From NCBI GenBank assembly GCA_002500745.1, contig DLST01000011.1:246836-310835 (forward strand): DNA of 64,000 nt, given 5' to 3'. The position numbers were made by a program, and so were the translations under genes. Positions 26,168 through 35,364 of this stretch are shown in pieces. The notes below the pieces were generated by a model. That model worked only from the letters and a program-made list of their open reading frames with translations. It was not told the origin of the DNA and did no database searches. Positions within the stretch are counted from its first letter, which is position 1. Every line of letters begins with the position of its first letter. The stretch is from Sphingobacterium sp. UBA7855. GTDB taxonomy: Bacteria > Bacteroidota > Bacteroidia > Sphingobacteriales > Sphingobacteriaceae.

Positions 26168-28078
26168 TATCGCTGAAATATCCCATTCCCATACGCTATG
26201 GTAATGCCCGATTGCTTCCGTATAGGCGATAAATTCACGATAAAAAGAATGTGAACCGATTGTGGCACTATCACCTATTACAATTAGTTTTTTCTTAGCT
26301 CTAGTCATCGCCACATTCATCCGGCGGACATCAGACAAAAAACCAATCTGCTGTTCGGCATTGCTTCGTGTCAAACTGATATAGATTATATCTTTCTCCT
26401 GGCCTTGAAAACTATCGATGGTCTGTATTTTAATCAAATCAGCAAAAGATTTCAGGCTATCCCTCCCCTCAAATATTTCCTGTAATAGCGAGACCTGTCT
26501 CCGATAAGGTGCGATCACGCCAATGCTCAAGCTCCCATCAATGCTTAACGAAGCTGTCCAAGCCCCAATATGTTCGTTCAGATGAGATGTCAGAAAATGG
26601 ACTTCCCCGGAATTGAAGATTGCTCCATCGATCTCCGTTTCTTCAAATCCCGCTCCCGCTGTATCAATAAATAACACGGGCTCAGAATCTCCTGGTATGT
26701 TCCAACGTGCGACTGCACTATCCGCCCTCAATAAACCATCATACAACGCTACGGAAGGATATTGCATAATTTGTTCGTTCATTCGATACTGTATATCCAA
26801 CAAAGAAACTAATTGCGGATTATGGTCTACCAATTTTTCGAACAATGTATGGCTCAGGCCATGACCAGCTATTTTACTTGATTTTACTGTGGGCGACAAT
26901 TGATTGTGATCGCCAGCTAAAACAAGTCGATGTGCTTTTAATATCGGGATCCAGCAAGCAGGTTCCAGTGCTTGTGCAGCCTCATCTATAATGACTGTTT
27001 CATAGCTACGATTTCGAATAACCTCATGGTTTGATCCAACCAAAGTTGCAGTGATTACCTGCGATTTATCTAAAACATCAGCGCTGATAAAATCTTGAAT
27101 CTGATCGACCTCCTTCCGGATTCGGTGAGCTTCATCAAACAATGCCTTTCTCTGCTCCCGCTCCGCCTTTCCAAAACTACGTTTATATTTTTGAGCCATC
27201 TCGGTATAGGCACGCACTTGCTTTTGAAGTATTTTAATATCCTTATTTGCAGGATGTCGATCAATTTTTGCATCGAGTGTCAGTTCCTGCAGATGCTCGG
27301 AAACTTTTACAGGGTTACCTATTCTTGTTACCGCGACTCCAACCGCATCTAATCGTTCGGTCAACAGATCAACTGCCGTGTTGCTCGGTGCAACAACCAA
27401 CAGCTGCTTGCTGTCCTGTTTTAACAACGCCTTCACGGCCTGTATCAATGTTGTTGTCTTTCCAGTTCCCGGAGGGCCATGCAAAAGTGCCACTGTATTG
27501 GCTTTCAAGATTTGCTGAACAGCATTATTCTGACTGACATTCAAGTTGGGGTGGACAAAGAACTCTTCGTTGGATTCCATTGGAATTGATTCTTCTCCGA
27601 TTAGCTTCCTCACGAAACCACCCTGCTTTGTATCTTTACTCAATTCCTTGCCTTTTTCAAGCGCATTGAACATCTCCCGATAAGAATACTCATCAAATAA
27701 TAAATCAATACCAAGCTTCCCTCTCCTGCTCCATTCAGGCAGTTCATCCACACGGAATGAGATTCGCATCCCGTCCCTACTTACGGAGGATATCATCCCA
27801 TCTATTCGGTCCCTTTCGGGATCGTGATTCGAGAATAGGGAAACTGGCATACCGAAGCGGAACTTGTGATCGACATCATAATGATTGGTTCTGTTTAAAC
27901 TAACAGACAAGTAATCCCCTCTTCCCAGCTCAGTATCTATTAGCTGAATCGGAAACCAAGTAACCCCTTGCATCCGTCGTTCATTCAAGCCACTTTTCAA
28001 TAACAAATTCTCATGCTGTAATCTATCAAATTGTTGTTCTTCACGTAATAAAGTGATAAGTTTGTCGAAATAATTCAT
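26165..28078 (-). CDS. SF1 DNA/RNA helicase, IGHMBP2-like
   Basis: A 637-residue superfamily 1 helicase of the Upf1/IGHMBP2 group: beta-barrel N-terminal part, Walker A 'HGPPGTGKTTTLIQAV' (200-215), 'VVAPSNTAVDLL', DExx box 'VIIDEAAQALEPA', 'VLAGDHNQLSPTV', 'LDIQYRMNEQIMQYPS', 'GVIAPYRRQVSLLQ' and 'IQTIDSFQGQEKDIIYISLTRSN', 'DVRRMNVAMTRAKKKLIVIGD'. All motifs are intact. It would unwind nucleic acid 5' to 3' and is probably a housekeeping repair or RNP-remodelling enzyme. It is monocistronic. Confidence 0.9.
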   Translation of the reverse strand: MNYFDKLITLLREEQQFDRLQHENLLLKSGLNERRMQGVTWFPIQLIDTELGRGDYLSVSLNRTNHYDVDHKFRFGMPVSLFSNHDPERDRIDGMISSVSRDGMRISFRVDELPEWSRRGKLGIDLLFDEYSYREMFNALEKGKELSKDTKQGGFVRKLIGEESIPMESNEEFFVHPNLNVSQNNAVQQILKANTVALLHGPPGTGKTTTLIQAVKALLKQDSKQLLVVAPSNTAVDLLTERLDAVGVAVTRIGNPVKVSEHLQELTLDAKIDRHPANKDIKILQKQVRAYTEMAQKYKRSFGKAEREQRKALFDEAHRIRKEVDQIQDFISADVLDKSQVITATLVGSNHEVIRNRSYETVIIDEAAQALEPACWIPILKAHRLVLAGDHNQLSPTVKSSKIAGHGLSHTLFEKLVDHNPQLVSLLDIQYRMNEQIMQYPSVALYDGLLRADSAVARWNIPGDSEPVLFIDTAGAGFEETEIDGAIFNSGEVHFLTSHLNEHIGAWTASLSIDGSLSIGVIAPYRRQVSLLQEIFEGRDSLKSFADLIKIQTIDSFQGQEKDIIYISLTRSNAEQQIGFLSDVRRMNVAMTRAKKKLIVIGDSATIGSHSFYREFIAYTEAIGHYHSVWEWDISAI

Positions 28079-28271
28079 ACTTGGATATCCATATTGCCCC
28101 AGCGCAAAATAACTGTTTTTTCCGTTATTTGAATCATTTGTGTTTAATTCTCTGCGTCTTTGACCAAATTCTAGAAAGCATATTTATATGCTCACCACAA
28201 ATTCATATTTATTTGCTATAATTGAAAAACAAAGAATTTACGATCGAAACATTCACAAAAATAGCAATCAG

Positions 28272-28610
28272 ATGAGCGCAATATTTCTACACGACAGCGA
28301 ACAGCAATGGACAGACTTGGGCGAAGGCGTCATGCGCAAGATACTCGTTTTTAATGAGGAGCTCATGCTCATGAAAGTTCGATTTGAAAAAGGGGCCATC
28401 GGGGCACTTCATCAACATCCACATACGCAAATTTCTTATGTCAGTGCTGGAAAATTCAGCTATCATATTGATGGTGTTGATAGCATCTTGACGGCAGGAG
28501 ATTCGTGTATCATTTATTCAAATCTGATTCATGGATGTGAATGTCTGGAGGAAGGAGAACTGATCGATTCGTTCAGTCCCTATCGTGAAGATTTTGTGCA
28601 ATCGACATAA
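28272..28610 (+). CDS. Small cupin protein
   Basis: A single-domain cupin of 112 residues. The open frame begins at 28188, but the ATG at 28272 ('MSAIFLHDSEQQW') fits the family and removes an unlikely 28-residue head. The metal-binding motif is 'GALHQHPHTQISYVSAGKFSYHIDG' (His, His, Gln of cupin motif 1) and 'LTAGDSCIIYSNLIHGCECL' (motif 2, His). It is of the YhhW/DUF-type 'cupin_2' class with unknown substrate. It lies 71 bases before a metallo-beta-lactamase gene on the same strand and may share its transcript. Confidence 0.8.
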   Translation: MSAIFLHDSEQQWTDLGEGVMRKILVFNEELMLMKVRFEKGAIGALHQHPHTQISYVSAGKFSYHIDGVDSILTAGDSCIIYSNLIHGCECLEEGELIDSFSPYREDFVQST

Positions 28611-28681
28611 CATATTCTAATCAAACGTTGAAGAAGCAATATTCATTTCGTTCCAACGTTAATGCAATAACATTAAAAAAT

Positions 28682-29443
28682 ATGATTTCACTTCTTTCAG
28701 CTAGTATCCGTGGTGTCCTTGTTAGTTTTTGCTTGGGCACTGGTTTTCTATGTCTTTCTCCAGCAGTACAGGCGCAGGAGAAACCTCTTTTAATAGAGAA
28801 AATTAATCCGAAACTATATCTTTACACGACCTTTAATACCTTCGACGGCACCAAATATGCAGCTAATGCCGTGTACTTAATCACGAAAAAAGGTGTTATC
28901 CTTTTTGACACCCCATGGGATTCAACCCAATATCAGCCTTTATTGGATAGTATCAAACAGAAACATAATTTACCCGTCATTGCTGTTTATGCAACACATT
29001 GGCACGAAGACCGTGCAGGTGGTTTTGCCTATTACAATCACATTGGGATTCCCACCTACGCTACAAAAATGACGAATGATCTACTAAAGGCAAATCACAA
29101 AGCACAAGCCGCCCATCTTGTTGACCTCAATAAAACCTATAAAATCGGTGGTCAATCTTTTGTTCTGAACTTTTTCGGCCCCGGACACTCCATGGACAAC
29201 GTTGTTGTCTGGTTTCCCCAATATAAGATCCTGGACGGTGGCTGTTTTATAAAAAGCGCTGAGGCTCGAGATCTAGGTTTTACGGCTGATGGAGACGTAA
29301 AATCCTGGAAACCGTCATTGGCGAGGTTGCTGACAAAATATCCCCAAATTAACATGGTGATTCCCGGACACGATGCCTGGAAAGATGAAGGTCAGATAAA
29401 ACGAACAGAAGCGCTTCTAACAGCAAAAATAATATGTCTATAG
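28682..29443 (+). CDS. Subclass B1 metallo-beta-lactamase (putative)
   Basis: A metallo-beta-lactamase-fold protein of 253 residues with a signal peptide ending 'LSPAVQAQ'. The TTG frame start at 28628 gives 18 extra residues; the ATG at 28682 makes a better export signal. All six class B1 zinc ligands can be placed: 'HWHED' (H106, H108, D110), 'GPGHSMDN' (H169), 'LDGGCFIKS' (C188) and 'VIPGHDAW' (H230). This ligand set, including the Cys of 'GGC', is typical of B1 enzymes that hydrolyse beta-lactams in the periplasm, and the sequence is close in style to chromosomal BlaB-type enzymes of Bacteroidota. There are no mobile-element sequences around it, so it looks resident. Substrate range cannot be read from the sequence. 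Confidence 0.85.
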   Translation: MISLLSASIRGVLVSFCLGTGFLCLSPAVQAQEKPLLIEKINPKLYLYTTFNTFDGTKYAANAVYLITKKGVILFDTPWDSTQYQPLLDSIKQKHNLPVIAVYATHWHEDRAGGFAYYNHIGIPTYATKMTNDLLKANHKAQAAHLVDLNKTYKIGGQSFVLNFFGPGHSMDNVVVWFPQYKILDGGCFIKSAEARDLGFTADGDVKSWKPSLARLLTKYPQINMVIPGHDAWKDEGQIKRTEALLTAKIICL

Positions 29444-29709
29444 GAGGAGCTTTACAAAAAGTTTTTCGCCGGGGCTAATTGGAACAGTTGATTGATAAGA
29501 AAGACCCCTTATTGGTAAAACTCACTTATTTTCAATAGGATAAAAATACGTAAAGTATTTTGTTGGACAGATTAAAATTGCTCATTAGCCTGCATTTAGG
29601 TAATCAAAAAAACGAAAGTGGATAACAGCGTAGAAAAAACAGCATAAAAGTAAAAAAAGGACTACGTTTATCTAAAAAAGTGCTATATTAGCGACACGAA
29701 ATAAAAGCA

Positions 29710-29783
29710 GGGGCATTAGCTCATTTGGCTAGAGCGCTTCGCTGGCAGTGAAGAGGTGATCAGTTCGATCCTGATATGCTCCA
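29710..29783 (+). tRNA. tRNA-Ala (anticodon GGC)
   Basis: A complete cloverleaf of 74 bases. The acceptor arms GGGGCAT and ATGCTCC pair with one G-U, the D arm is TTAGCTCATTTGGCTAGAGC, and the anticodon arm CTTCG-CTGGCAG-TGAAG has GGC at its centre. The T arm is ATCAG-TTCGATC-CTGAT, with discriminator A. The 3' CCA is not encoded. An intrinsic terminator follows 7 bases later. Confidence 0.95.
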
Positions 29784-29789
29784 CAGAAA

Positions 29790-29820
29790 AGGGTACTTAA
29801 TACAAGTACTCTTTTTTTTA
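29790..29820 (+). terminator. Terminator of the tRNA-Ala gene
   Basis: AGGGTACTT pairs with AAGTACTC across a short AATAC loop, followed by eight Ts. It is placed directly after the tRNA. Confidence 0.85.
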
Positions 29821-29849
29821 TTCTTTATGCCACGTTTTAAGATACAGTC

Positions 29850-30278
29850 CTATTTGTATGAATTTACAGATTTTGAAATTTTCCAGGTTCCGTTTTCTTT
29901 AACAAGCGTAATCAGATCCGTTTTAGCGAAATCGTCGAATTGCATAGTAACTTTCGCGATTGCATAATCGGGTAATTCTTCCACGATCTGGGTTGTTGTT
30001 CTGCAGTTCAATTTGATCCCTTTTTGTTTTTTCAAAAACTCAATCATCTCAAGACGACTATGTTGCAAATCTTGTTTGCCACAAATTCTTTGGTTAAAAT
30101 CAGCAGTAAAAAGATTATCCAAATTAGCTACCTGACCTTCGGTCATCGCACCAACATACTCGTCGATGGCCAAATCAGCAGTAATTAAATTGCGTTCTTC
30201 TGGTTTAACAGAAGCCATTGAGCAAGTAGAGATTGCCACCATTGCTGCTGCTACAAATGTTTTTACTAGAGTTTTCAT
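29850..30278 (-). CDS. Secreted NTF2-like (lumazine-binding-type) protein
   Basis: 142 residues with a signal peptide ('VKTFVAAAMVAISTCSMA'). The mature part folds like NTF2: 'VGAMTEGQVANLDNLFTADF', 'ATKVTMQFDDFAKTDLITLVKENGTWKISKSVNSYK'. Bacterial members of this kind act as small binding or scaffold proteins in the periplasm. No enzymatic residues can be assigned. The gene is alone. Confidence 0.75.
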   Translation of the reverse strand: MKTLVKTFVAAAMVAISTCSMASVKPEERNLITADLAIDEYVGAMTEGQVANLDNLFTADFNQRICGKQDLQHSRLEMIEFLKKQKGIKLNCRTTTQIVEELPDYAIAKVTMQFDDFAKTDLITLVKENGTWKISKSVNSYK

Positions 30279-30573
30279 ATTTCTTTTTTAAATTTTATAA
30301 TGAATTGGTATATTTTTTTCCTATCGTATTGTCGCTTCCTATATAAATTTGTTGCGCACTTTTAAGTTATTTTCTGTTTCAAAGTTAAGACAACTCATCT
30401 ATTGATATCATTACATTTAGATTAACCTTGTATTAAAGTCGGTGAATGATCTAATTTTCTAGGCGAGTGAAATTTTCAATCGGTTCTTTATATATCCAAA
30501 ACGTGACAGAATGAATAAATTATTGGTTTGAATATTGTTATTCTGTCTTTTTCCTATTAGATTGCACGCTTTC

Positions 30574-31830
30574 ATGACACATACTAATACACAATATCTT
30601 TTTGACTTTAGACTACCCCTGCTCTTGATTTTATTGCTGTGCAGCGAGAAATTTATATATGCTCAACGCCCTGCAAATGAAATAGAAGCCACCAAACATC
30701 TGGCTGATACAAGCAAACAACGTGACCTAATTGATATTGGCAAAGAAATATTAAATATCAGGCCGCCGCAAACGGTAAAAAGTACAGGAAAGAAAGTCTA
30801 TTTTTCATTTTTGCCGTTTTCGACAAATGTTCCTGGCGGAGGGCATGCTTTAATTACCAGTACGACAGCAGGATTTTATCTGGGTGATCGTTCTAATACC
30901 TATATGTCTAAAATGACATTTACTCCATATACAAATTTTGGCAAAAGATTTGGCCTTCCAATCCGATCCTATGTTTGGTTAAAGGAGAATTCCTGGGTAA
31001 TTGACGGAGATATACGTCTTTTAAAATACCCACACGAAACTTGGGGCATAGGTAAAGAGCACCAAGGTGACCAACAGATTAATTTAGATTACACTTATTT
31101 TCGCCTATACCAACACGCATTAAAAAGAATTCATGGAGGTCTTTTTATGGGAATTGGTTATGATCTGGATTATCGAATGAATATTAAGTCGACAAGCGAT
31201 ATCAAGCTTGAGGACTACACCTCCTACCCTTATGGAACAGATTTAAAAGATAATACCATGTCTTCAGGAGTGAGTTTCAATTTAATTTATGATACACGTG
31301 CCAATTCGATCAATACCTGGTCGGGGAACTATGCCAATTTACAGTTTCGAGTAAATCCAACATTTTTAGGTAGTGATCAAAATTGGAAATCACTATTTTT
31401 TGAAGTCAGAAGATACCATAGGCTTACCCAAAACCGAAATCGACAGAATATGATCGCGGTAAGGAGCTTTTTCTGGACTGTATTTAACAGCAAAGCTCCA
31501 TATCTCGATCTTCCTAATTTAGGTTGGGATCCCTATAATAGTTCTGGAAGGGGGTTTCCTGTAAGTCGCTTTCGGGGTAAATCGCTTTACTATTTAGAGA
31601 CGGAATATCGGCGTGATATTACGAGAGATGGCTTATTTGGATTTGTAGCATTTATGAATTTTACCACTTTAAACGGGCCAAAAAATACCATGTTTGAAGA
31701 TTGGAATGTCGGTACCGGGGCTGGTGCGCGAATTAAGTTTAACAAAAATTCAGGCACCAACATCGGCATCGATTATGGAATTAGTAAGAACCACCGCAGC
31801 GTGAGACTTACCTTAGGAGAAGTATTCTAA
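30574..31830 (+). CDS. BamA/TamA-type outer membrane beta-barrel protein
   Basis: About 418 residues. The frame opens with TTG at 30535, but the ATG at 30574 is more plausible and is followed by a signal peptide ending 'FIYAQ'. The rest resembles the C-terminal barrel of BamA/TamA (surface antigen family): many amphipathic strands, 'SFNLIYDTRANSINTWSGNYANLQFRVNPTFLGSDQNW' and 'GWDPYNSSGRGFPVSRFRGKSLYYLETEYRRDI'. The latter contains the 'RGFPVSRFRGK' loop equivalent to the conserved VRGF/Y motif. There are no POTRA domains, so it is a barrel-only member, possibly a lipid or protein exporter. Its stop is 3 bases from that of the convergent FemAB gene. Confidence 0.75.
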   Translation: MTHTNTQYLFDFRLPLLLILLLCSEKFIYAQRPANEIEATKHLADTSKQRDLIDIGKEILNIRPPQTVKSTGKKVYFSFLPFSTNVPGGGHALITSTTAGFYLGDRSNTYMSKMTFTPYTNFGKRFGLPIRSYVWLKENSWVIDGDIRLLKYPHETWGIGKEHQGDQQINLDYTYFRLYQHALKRIHGGLFMGIGYDLDYRMNIKSTSDIKLEDYTSYPYGTDLKDNTMSSGVSFNLIYDTRANSINTWSGNYANLQFRVNPTFLGSDQNWKSLFFEVRRYHRLTQNRNRQNMIAVRSFFWTVFNSKAPYLDLPNLGWDPYNSSGRGFPVSRFRGKSLYYLETEYRRDITRDGLFGFVAFMNFTTLNGPKNTMFEDWNVGTGAGARIKFNKNSGTNIGIDYGISKNHRSVRLTLGEVF

Positions 31831-31833
31831 CCC

Positions 31834-32958
31834 CTAACTCAAGTGATAACTTTGGTTTTTGAACTCCATTGAAGTATAGTACTGGTATTTTTTATTGTCA
31901 AGCGGATAATCCCAACAACCCATGCGGTGATAGATTTCACCACCAAAGCCTGTTTTGAACCGATAAAGCCCATAAAGAGGATGTGAAGAATCTGCTTGTG
32001 GAGCGACGCCAAAGAAGTCATATTCTGTACACCCTTTTTCTTTCGCAAGCTGCATTGCACGCCATTGCAGAGCATATGTTGCCATATAATTACGATTCTC
32101 GGAAGCAGAGGCTCCATAAAGGTAAGTGCCACGATTTGCTGCAATCACCAAAAACATAGCTGCCAAGGACTGATTATCCACTTCTGCCACTAGAAGATAC
32201 ACATCAGCGGGCGATGATGTATCATTTGCCCTTGCAGAGAGAACAATCTTAAAATAATTGATATCATGTAAAAAAAAGTTATTTCGAAGTGCCGTTTGTC
32301 TATAAAGTTCATACCAAGTTTCTAGACTTTCCATTCCCAATGAACGCACGCGCACCCCTTTCCGTTCTGCCAAATTAATATTATATCTCGTCTTGGATTT
32401 CATATTTCCAAGTAGCATATCCTCTTCCTTTTTAAGATCCATAAAAATAGTATTGGAAGGAAGTATATCCGTATTTGCTTTATGAAAATTCCAGTTTTCT
32501 GTATTAAAGTTAAAACGCATCTCCTGAATACGTTTTTCGGGGACACCCAACCAGTTTCCATGAAGGTCATAACAATCATCCTCTTTAGCCCAATGAGACT
32601 CCCAAGATAGATCGTAGCGTATCATAATGCAATTTGGCGGCAGATGGGAACGCAAGCTCTCCGATAACTGTTCCAAAAAATAACCTTGATTTTCGTCCGA
32701 TGGTTCAACCTCAGGCCCATAGGGTACATAGGCGATGCTATGCTCTTGATCTATGGCCTGTATAATAATCAATAAATCGCCGATAAAATACGTATCGTCG
32801 TCGACCCCAACGTAGAGATCAGATTGTTTCGACTTAAAGTTAAATGCCTTCGAATGTATTCCCTGCATTTTTTTTACTGCAGACCAATAAGCAGTCTGTT
32901 GAATAATACCTGTTTTATAAAGCCCACTGATTTCTTTGTCATTAATGTCTGCTATCAT
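31834..32958 (-). CDS. FemA/FemB-like aminoacyltransferase
   Basis: A 374-residue protein of the FemAB family, made of two GNAT-like domains. Landmarks are 'QQTAYWSAVKKMQG' near the N-terminus, 'SKTRYNINLAERKGVRVRSLG' (about 184-204), 'ETWYELYRQTALRNNFFLHDINYFK', 'LAAMFLVIAANRGTYLYGASASENRNYMATYALQWRAMQLAKEKGCTEYDFFGVAP' and 'LYRFKTGFGGEIYHRMGCWDYPL'. These use aminoacyl-tRNA to add residues to peptidoglycan precursors or related acceptors. The acceptor is not known here, since Bacteroidota usually have direct crosslinks. Confidence 0.85.
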   Translation of the reverse strand: MIADINDKEISGLYKTGIIQQTAYWSAVKKMQGIHSKAFNFKSKQSDLYVGVDDDTYFIGDLLIIIQAIDQEHSIAYVPYGPEVEPSDENQGYFLEQLSESLRSHLPPNCIMIRYDLSWESHWAKEDDCYDLHGNWLGVPEKRIQEMRFNFNTENWNFHKANTDILPSNTIFMDLKKEEDMLLGNMKSKTRYNINLAERKGVRVRSLGMESLETWYELYRQTALRNNFFLHDINYFKIVLSARANDTSSPADVYLLVAEVDNQSLAAMFLVIAANRGTYLYGASASENRNYMATYALQWRAMQLAKEKGCTEYDFFGVAPQADSSHPLYGLYRFKTGFGGEIYHRMGCWDYPLDNKKYQYYTSMEFKNQSYHLS

Positions 32959-33103
32959 GATATTTCTCCAATTTTAATAAGTATTTTTTCAGATTCTTAT
33001 AAAAACCATCGATTTTTAAGCCCAAAAACGGCAAACATAACCAAAATTTTCGCCCAAATAGTTACTCATTTGTCACTTTGTTGTTAATTTTGAGGAATAC
33101 AAA

Positions 33104-33130
33104 GAAATAGCTATCTAAGATGGCTATTTC
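33104..33130. other. Short stem-loop in a divergent promoter region
   Basis: GAAATAGC at 33104-33111 pairs with GCTATTTC at 33123-33130 in the 259-base gap between the divergent femAB-like and polX-like genes. It could be a terminator remnant, an operator or part of a 5' leader; no T-run follows. Confidence 0.35.
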
Positions 33131-33217
33131 AAATATTTTACCGTTAGAATATCCTCATCTGAATTGTTATTTTGATCTAAAATTTAAGATATTTGTAGCT
33201 TAACAATTCAGCACACG

Positions 33218-34879
33218 ATGGACAATAAAGCGATTTCCAAAATTTTCAAATTATGCAGCCAATTGATGGAATTGCACAATGAAAATCCTTTTCGAACAAA
33301 ATCCATGGCGAGTGCATCTTTTAAGTTGGACAAGCTACCTTTCCGTATTGCTGAGGCCAATATCGAAGAATTGAGTGCGCAGCCCGGCATAGGAAAAAGC
33401 ATCGCTGAAAAAGCAAAGGAAGTAGCTGCTACCGGAACATTTAAAGAGCTTCAAACTCTTATGGAAAATACGCCGTCCGGTATTGTTGACATGTTAAATA
33501 TTAAAGGATTGGGTCCTAAGAAGATTCAAATAATCTGGAAGGAGCTAAAGATCGAAAGTATCGGAGAGCTACTTTATGCCTGTAACGAAAACCGTCTTGT
33601 TGAAGCGAAAGGATTTGGACTTAAAACCCAAGAAGACATCAAAAAATCCATAGAGTTTTCGATCTCCAACAAAGGATGGTTTCTATATGCAAAAGTGCTT
33701 CGGTGGGCAGAACGCTTTTTCACTGACCTTAAATCGCATTTTCCGGCTTCGCTATTGTCTTTTACTGGCGATTTCAGAAGAAAGTGCGAAATTTTAAGTA
33801 CTGTAGACCTATTGATTTCTGAGCATATCGATAGCGTAGAGAAATTTTTAGGAGCATATACCTTAATCGAAAAAACAGAAAACTCCATAGAATTAACCGA
33901 CGATCTAGGATTTACTTTCAAAGTCTTCAGCAGTAATATCAATGATTTTTATCGTGATCTGATTCTTAGCACCGGATCTACCGCACACCTGGATCTCCTA
34001 TATAATATACTTCCAGACCTCCCTTTACTTTCCAGTGAAGAAGCAATTTACCGCAACTTGGGTTTGGATTATATCGAGCCCCAACTACGTGAAGGATTGA
34101 ATGAAATAGATCAGGCCCAAAATCACAGCCTACCAAAACTAATCGAATACAGAGACCTTAGAGGCACACTTCATAATCACTCTACGTATAGCGATGGTGT
34201 ACATAGTCTCGAGCAGATGGCCCTGCATTGTAAAGGTGTGTTAGGACTCGAATATTTGGGAATCTGTGATCACTCGAAAACGGCAGTTTACGCTAACGGA
34301 TTAACTATCGAAAGATTAGAAGAACAATGGAAGGAGATTGCTGCATTAAATGAAGAATTGGCACCATTCAAGATCTTCCGCGGGATTGAATCCGATATTC
34401 TAGGTGATGGTTCATTGGACTACCCTGATGAGATACTGGCAAAATTCGATTTTGTGGTTGCTTCCGTTCACTCCAATCTAAAAATGGATGAAGAAAAAGC
34501 AACCGCCAGGCTAATTAAAGCGATCGAAAATCCATACACAACAATATTAGGACATCCTACCGGAAGGCTATTGTTAAGTAGAGCGGGCTATCCATTAGAT
34601 TTTAAAAAAATCATTGATGCCTGTGCTGCAAATGGAGTTGTGATTGAGATAAATGCCAATCCTTTACGCTTGGATCTTGACTGGAGATGGCACCGTTATG
34701 CCGTAGAAAAAGGAGTACTGCTATCTGTGAATCCGGATGCCCATCGTACGGAGGGGCTACAAGACATGCAGTATGGTGTTTTAGTGGCTCAAAAAGGCGG
34801 TCTTCAAGCAAACAACTGCCTAAATACGTACTCTTTAGACGACATTACAGCATATTTCTACAAGAAAAAACAGCACTAG
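33218..34879 (+). CDS. polX: PolX-like PHP phosphoesterase with a degenerate polymerase domain
   Basis: A 553-residue member of the bacterial PolX family. It has a helix-hairpin-helix N-terminus ('LSAQPGIGKSIAEKAKE', 'LNIKGLGPKKIQIIWKELKIES'), a pol-beta-like palm/fingers region, and a C-terminal PHP domain. The palm is damaged: where PolX has 'GDIDLL', this protein has 'STVDLL' (194-199), and where it has 'VDLRVV' it has 'FTFKVF' (232-237), so two of three catalytic Asp are gone. The PHP domain keeps its metal ligands: 'LHNHSTYSDG' (H319, H321), 'ICDHS', 'GIESDILGDGSLDYPD', 'VASVHSNLK', 'ILGHPTGRL' and 'NPDAHRTEG'. It is therefore probably a 3'-5' exonuclease or phosphoesterase, not a polymerase. 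It is followed after 3 bases by ybaK. Confidence 0.85.
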   Translation: MDNKAISKIFKLCSQLMELHNENPFRTKSMASASFKLDKLPFRIAEANIEELSAQPGIGKSIAEKAKEVAATGTFKELQTLMENTPSGIVDMLNIKGLGPKKIQIIWKELKIESIGELLYACNENRLVEAKGFGLKTQEDIKKSIEFSISNKGWFLYAKVLRWAERFFTDLKSHFPASLLSFTGDFRRKCEILSTVDLLISEHIDSVEKFLGAYTLIEKTENSIELTDDLGFTFKVFSSNINDFYRDLILSTGSTAHLDLLYNILPDLPLLSSEEAIYRNLGLDYIEPQLREGLNEIDQAQNHSLPKLIEYRDLRGTLHNHSTYSDGVHSLEQMALHCKGVLGLEYLGICDHSKTAVYANGLTIERLEEQWKEIAALNEELAPFKIFRGIESDILGDGSLDYPDEILAKFDFVVASVHSNLKMDEEKATARLIKAIENPYTTILGHPTGRLLLSRAGYPLDFKKIIDACAANGVVIEINANPLRLDLDWRWHRYAVEKGVLLSVNPDAHRTEGLQDMQYGVLVAQKGGLQANNCLNTYSLDDITAYFYKKKQH

Positions 34880-34882
34880 TCT

Positions 34883-35359
34883 ATGTCCAGTAAAACAAAT
34901 GCCGTTCGCCTGCTGGACACCGCTGGAATACCTTATGAACTACGAGAATACGAAGTTGATGAGCAGGACGTCAGTGCCGAGCATGTTGCCAAAACCTTAG
35001 GTTTATCACTTGAAACATTATACAAGACTTTGGTTCTAAAAGGAAACAAAGACCCTTACATTGTGGCAGTCATCCCTGGCAATGCGCATCTTGATTTAAA
35101 AAAAATAGCAAAAGCTTCAGGCAATAAAAATTGTGAGATGCTTCTTATGAAAGATCTCTTATCGGTCACGGGCTATATTCGCGGAGGCTGCTCTCCCATT
35201 GGAATGAAAAAGCAATTTCCAACATTCATTGAAGAAGCCGCTCAACTAGAAAATCATATTTCAGTAAGCGCAGGAAAAAGAGGTCTTCAGATGGTATTAA
35301 ATCCGCTGGATTTCGCTTGCATTGTTCATGCCCACTGGGCGGATCTGATTAGTTTATAA
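34883..35359 (+). CDS. ybaK: Cys-tRNA(Pro) deacylase (YbaK/EbsC)
   Basis: A 158-residue YbaK-type editing protein. It hydrolyses Cys (or a similar mismatched amino acid) from tRNA(Pro) after release from the synthetase. Family marks are 'NAVRLLDTAGIPYELREY' (6-23), 'VAKTLGLSLETLYKTLVLKG' (36-55, with the Lys that binds the acceptor end), 'GGCSPIGMKKQFPTFIEEAA' and 'GLQMVLNPLDFACIVHAHWADL'. It follows polX by 3 bases, so the two are co-transcribed. Confidence 0.92.
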   Translation: MSSKTNAVRLLDTAGIPYELREYEVDEQDVSAEHVAKTLGLSLETLYKTLVLKGNKDPYIVAVIPGNAHLDLKKIAKASGNKNCEMLLMKDLLSVTGYIRGGCSPIGMKKQFPTFIEEAAQLENHISVSAGKRGLQMVLNPLDFACIVHAHWADLISL

Positions 35360-35364
35360 TAGAC

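Noticed and set aside
29444..29709. Possible gene between the metallo-beta-lactamase and the tRNA
   Set aside because: Only short frames with stops; nothing recognisable.
29710..29783. tRNA as an integration site
   Set aside because: No integrase, no repeat of the tRNA 3' end and normal genes on both sides.
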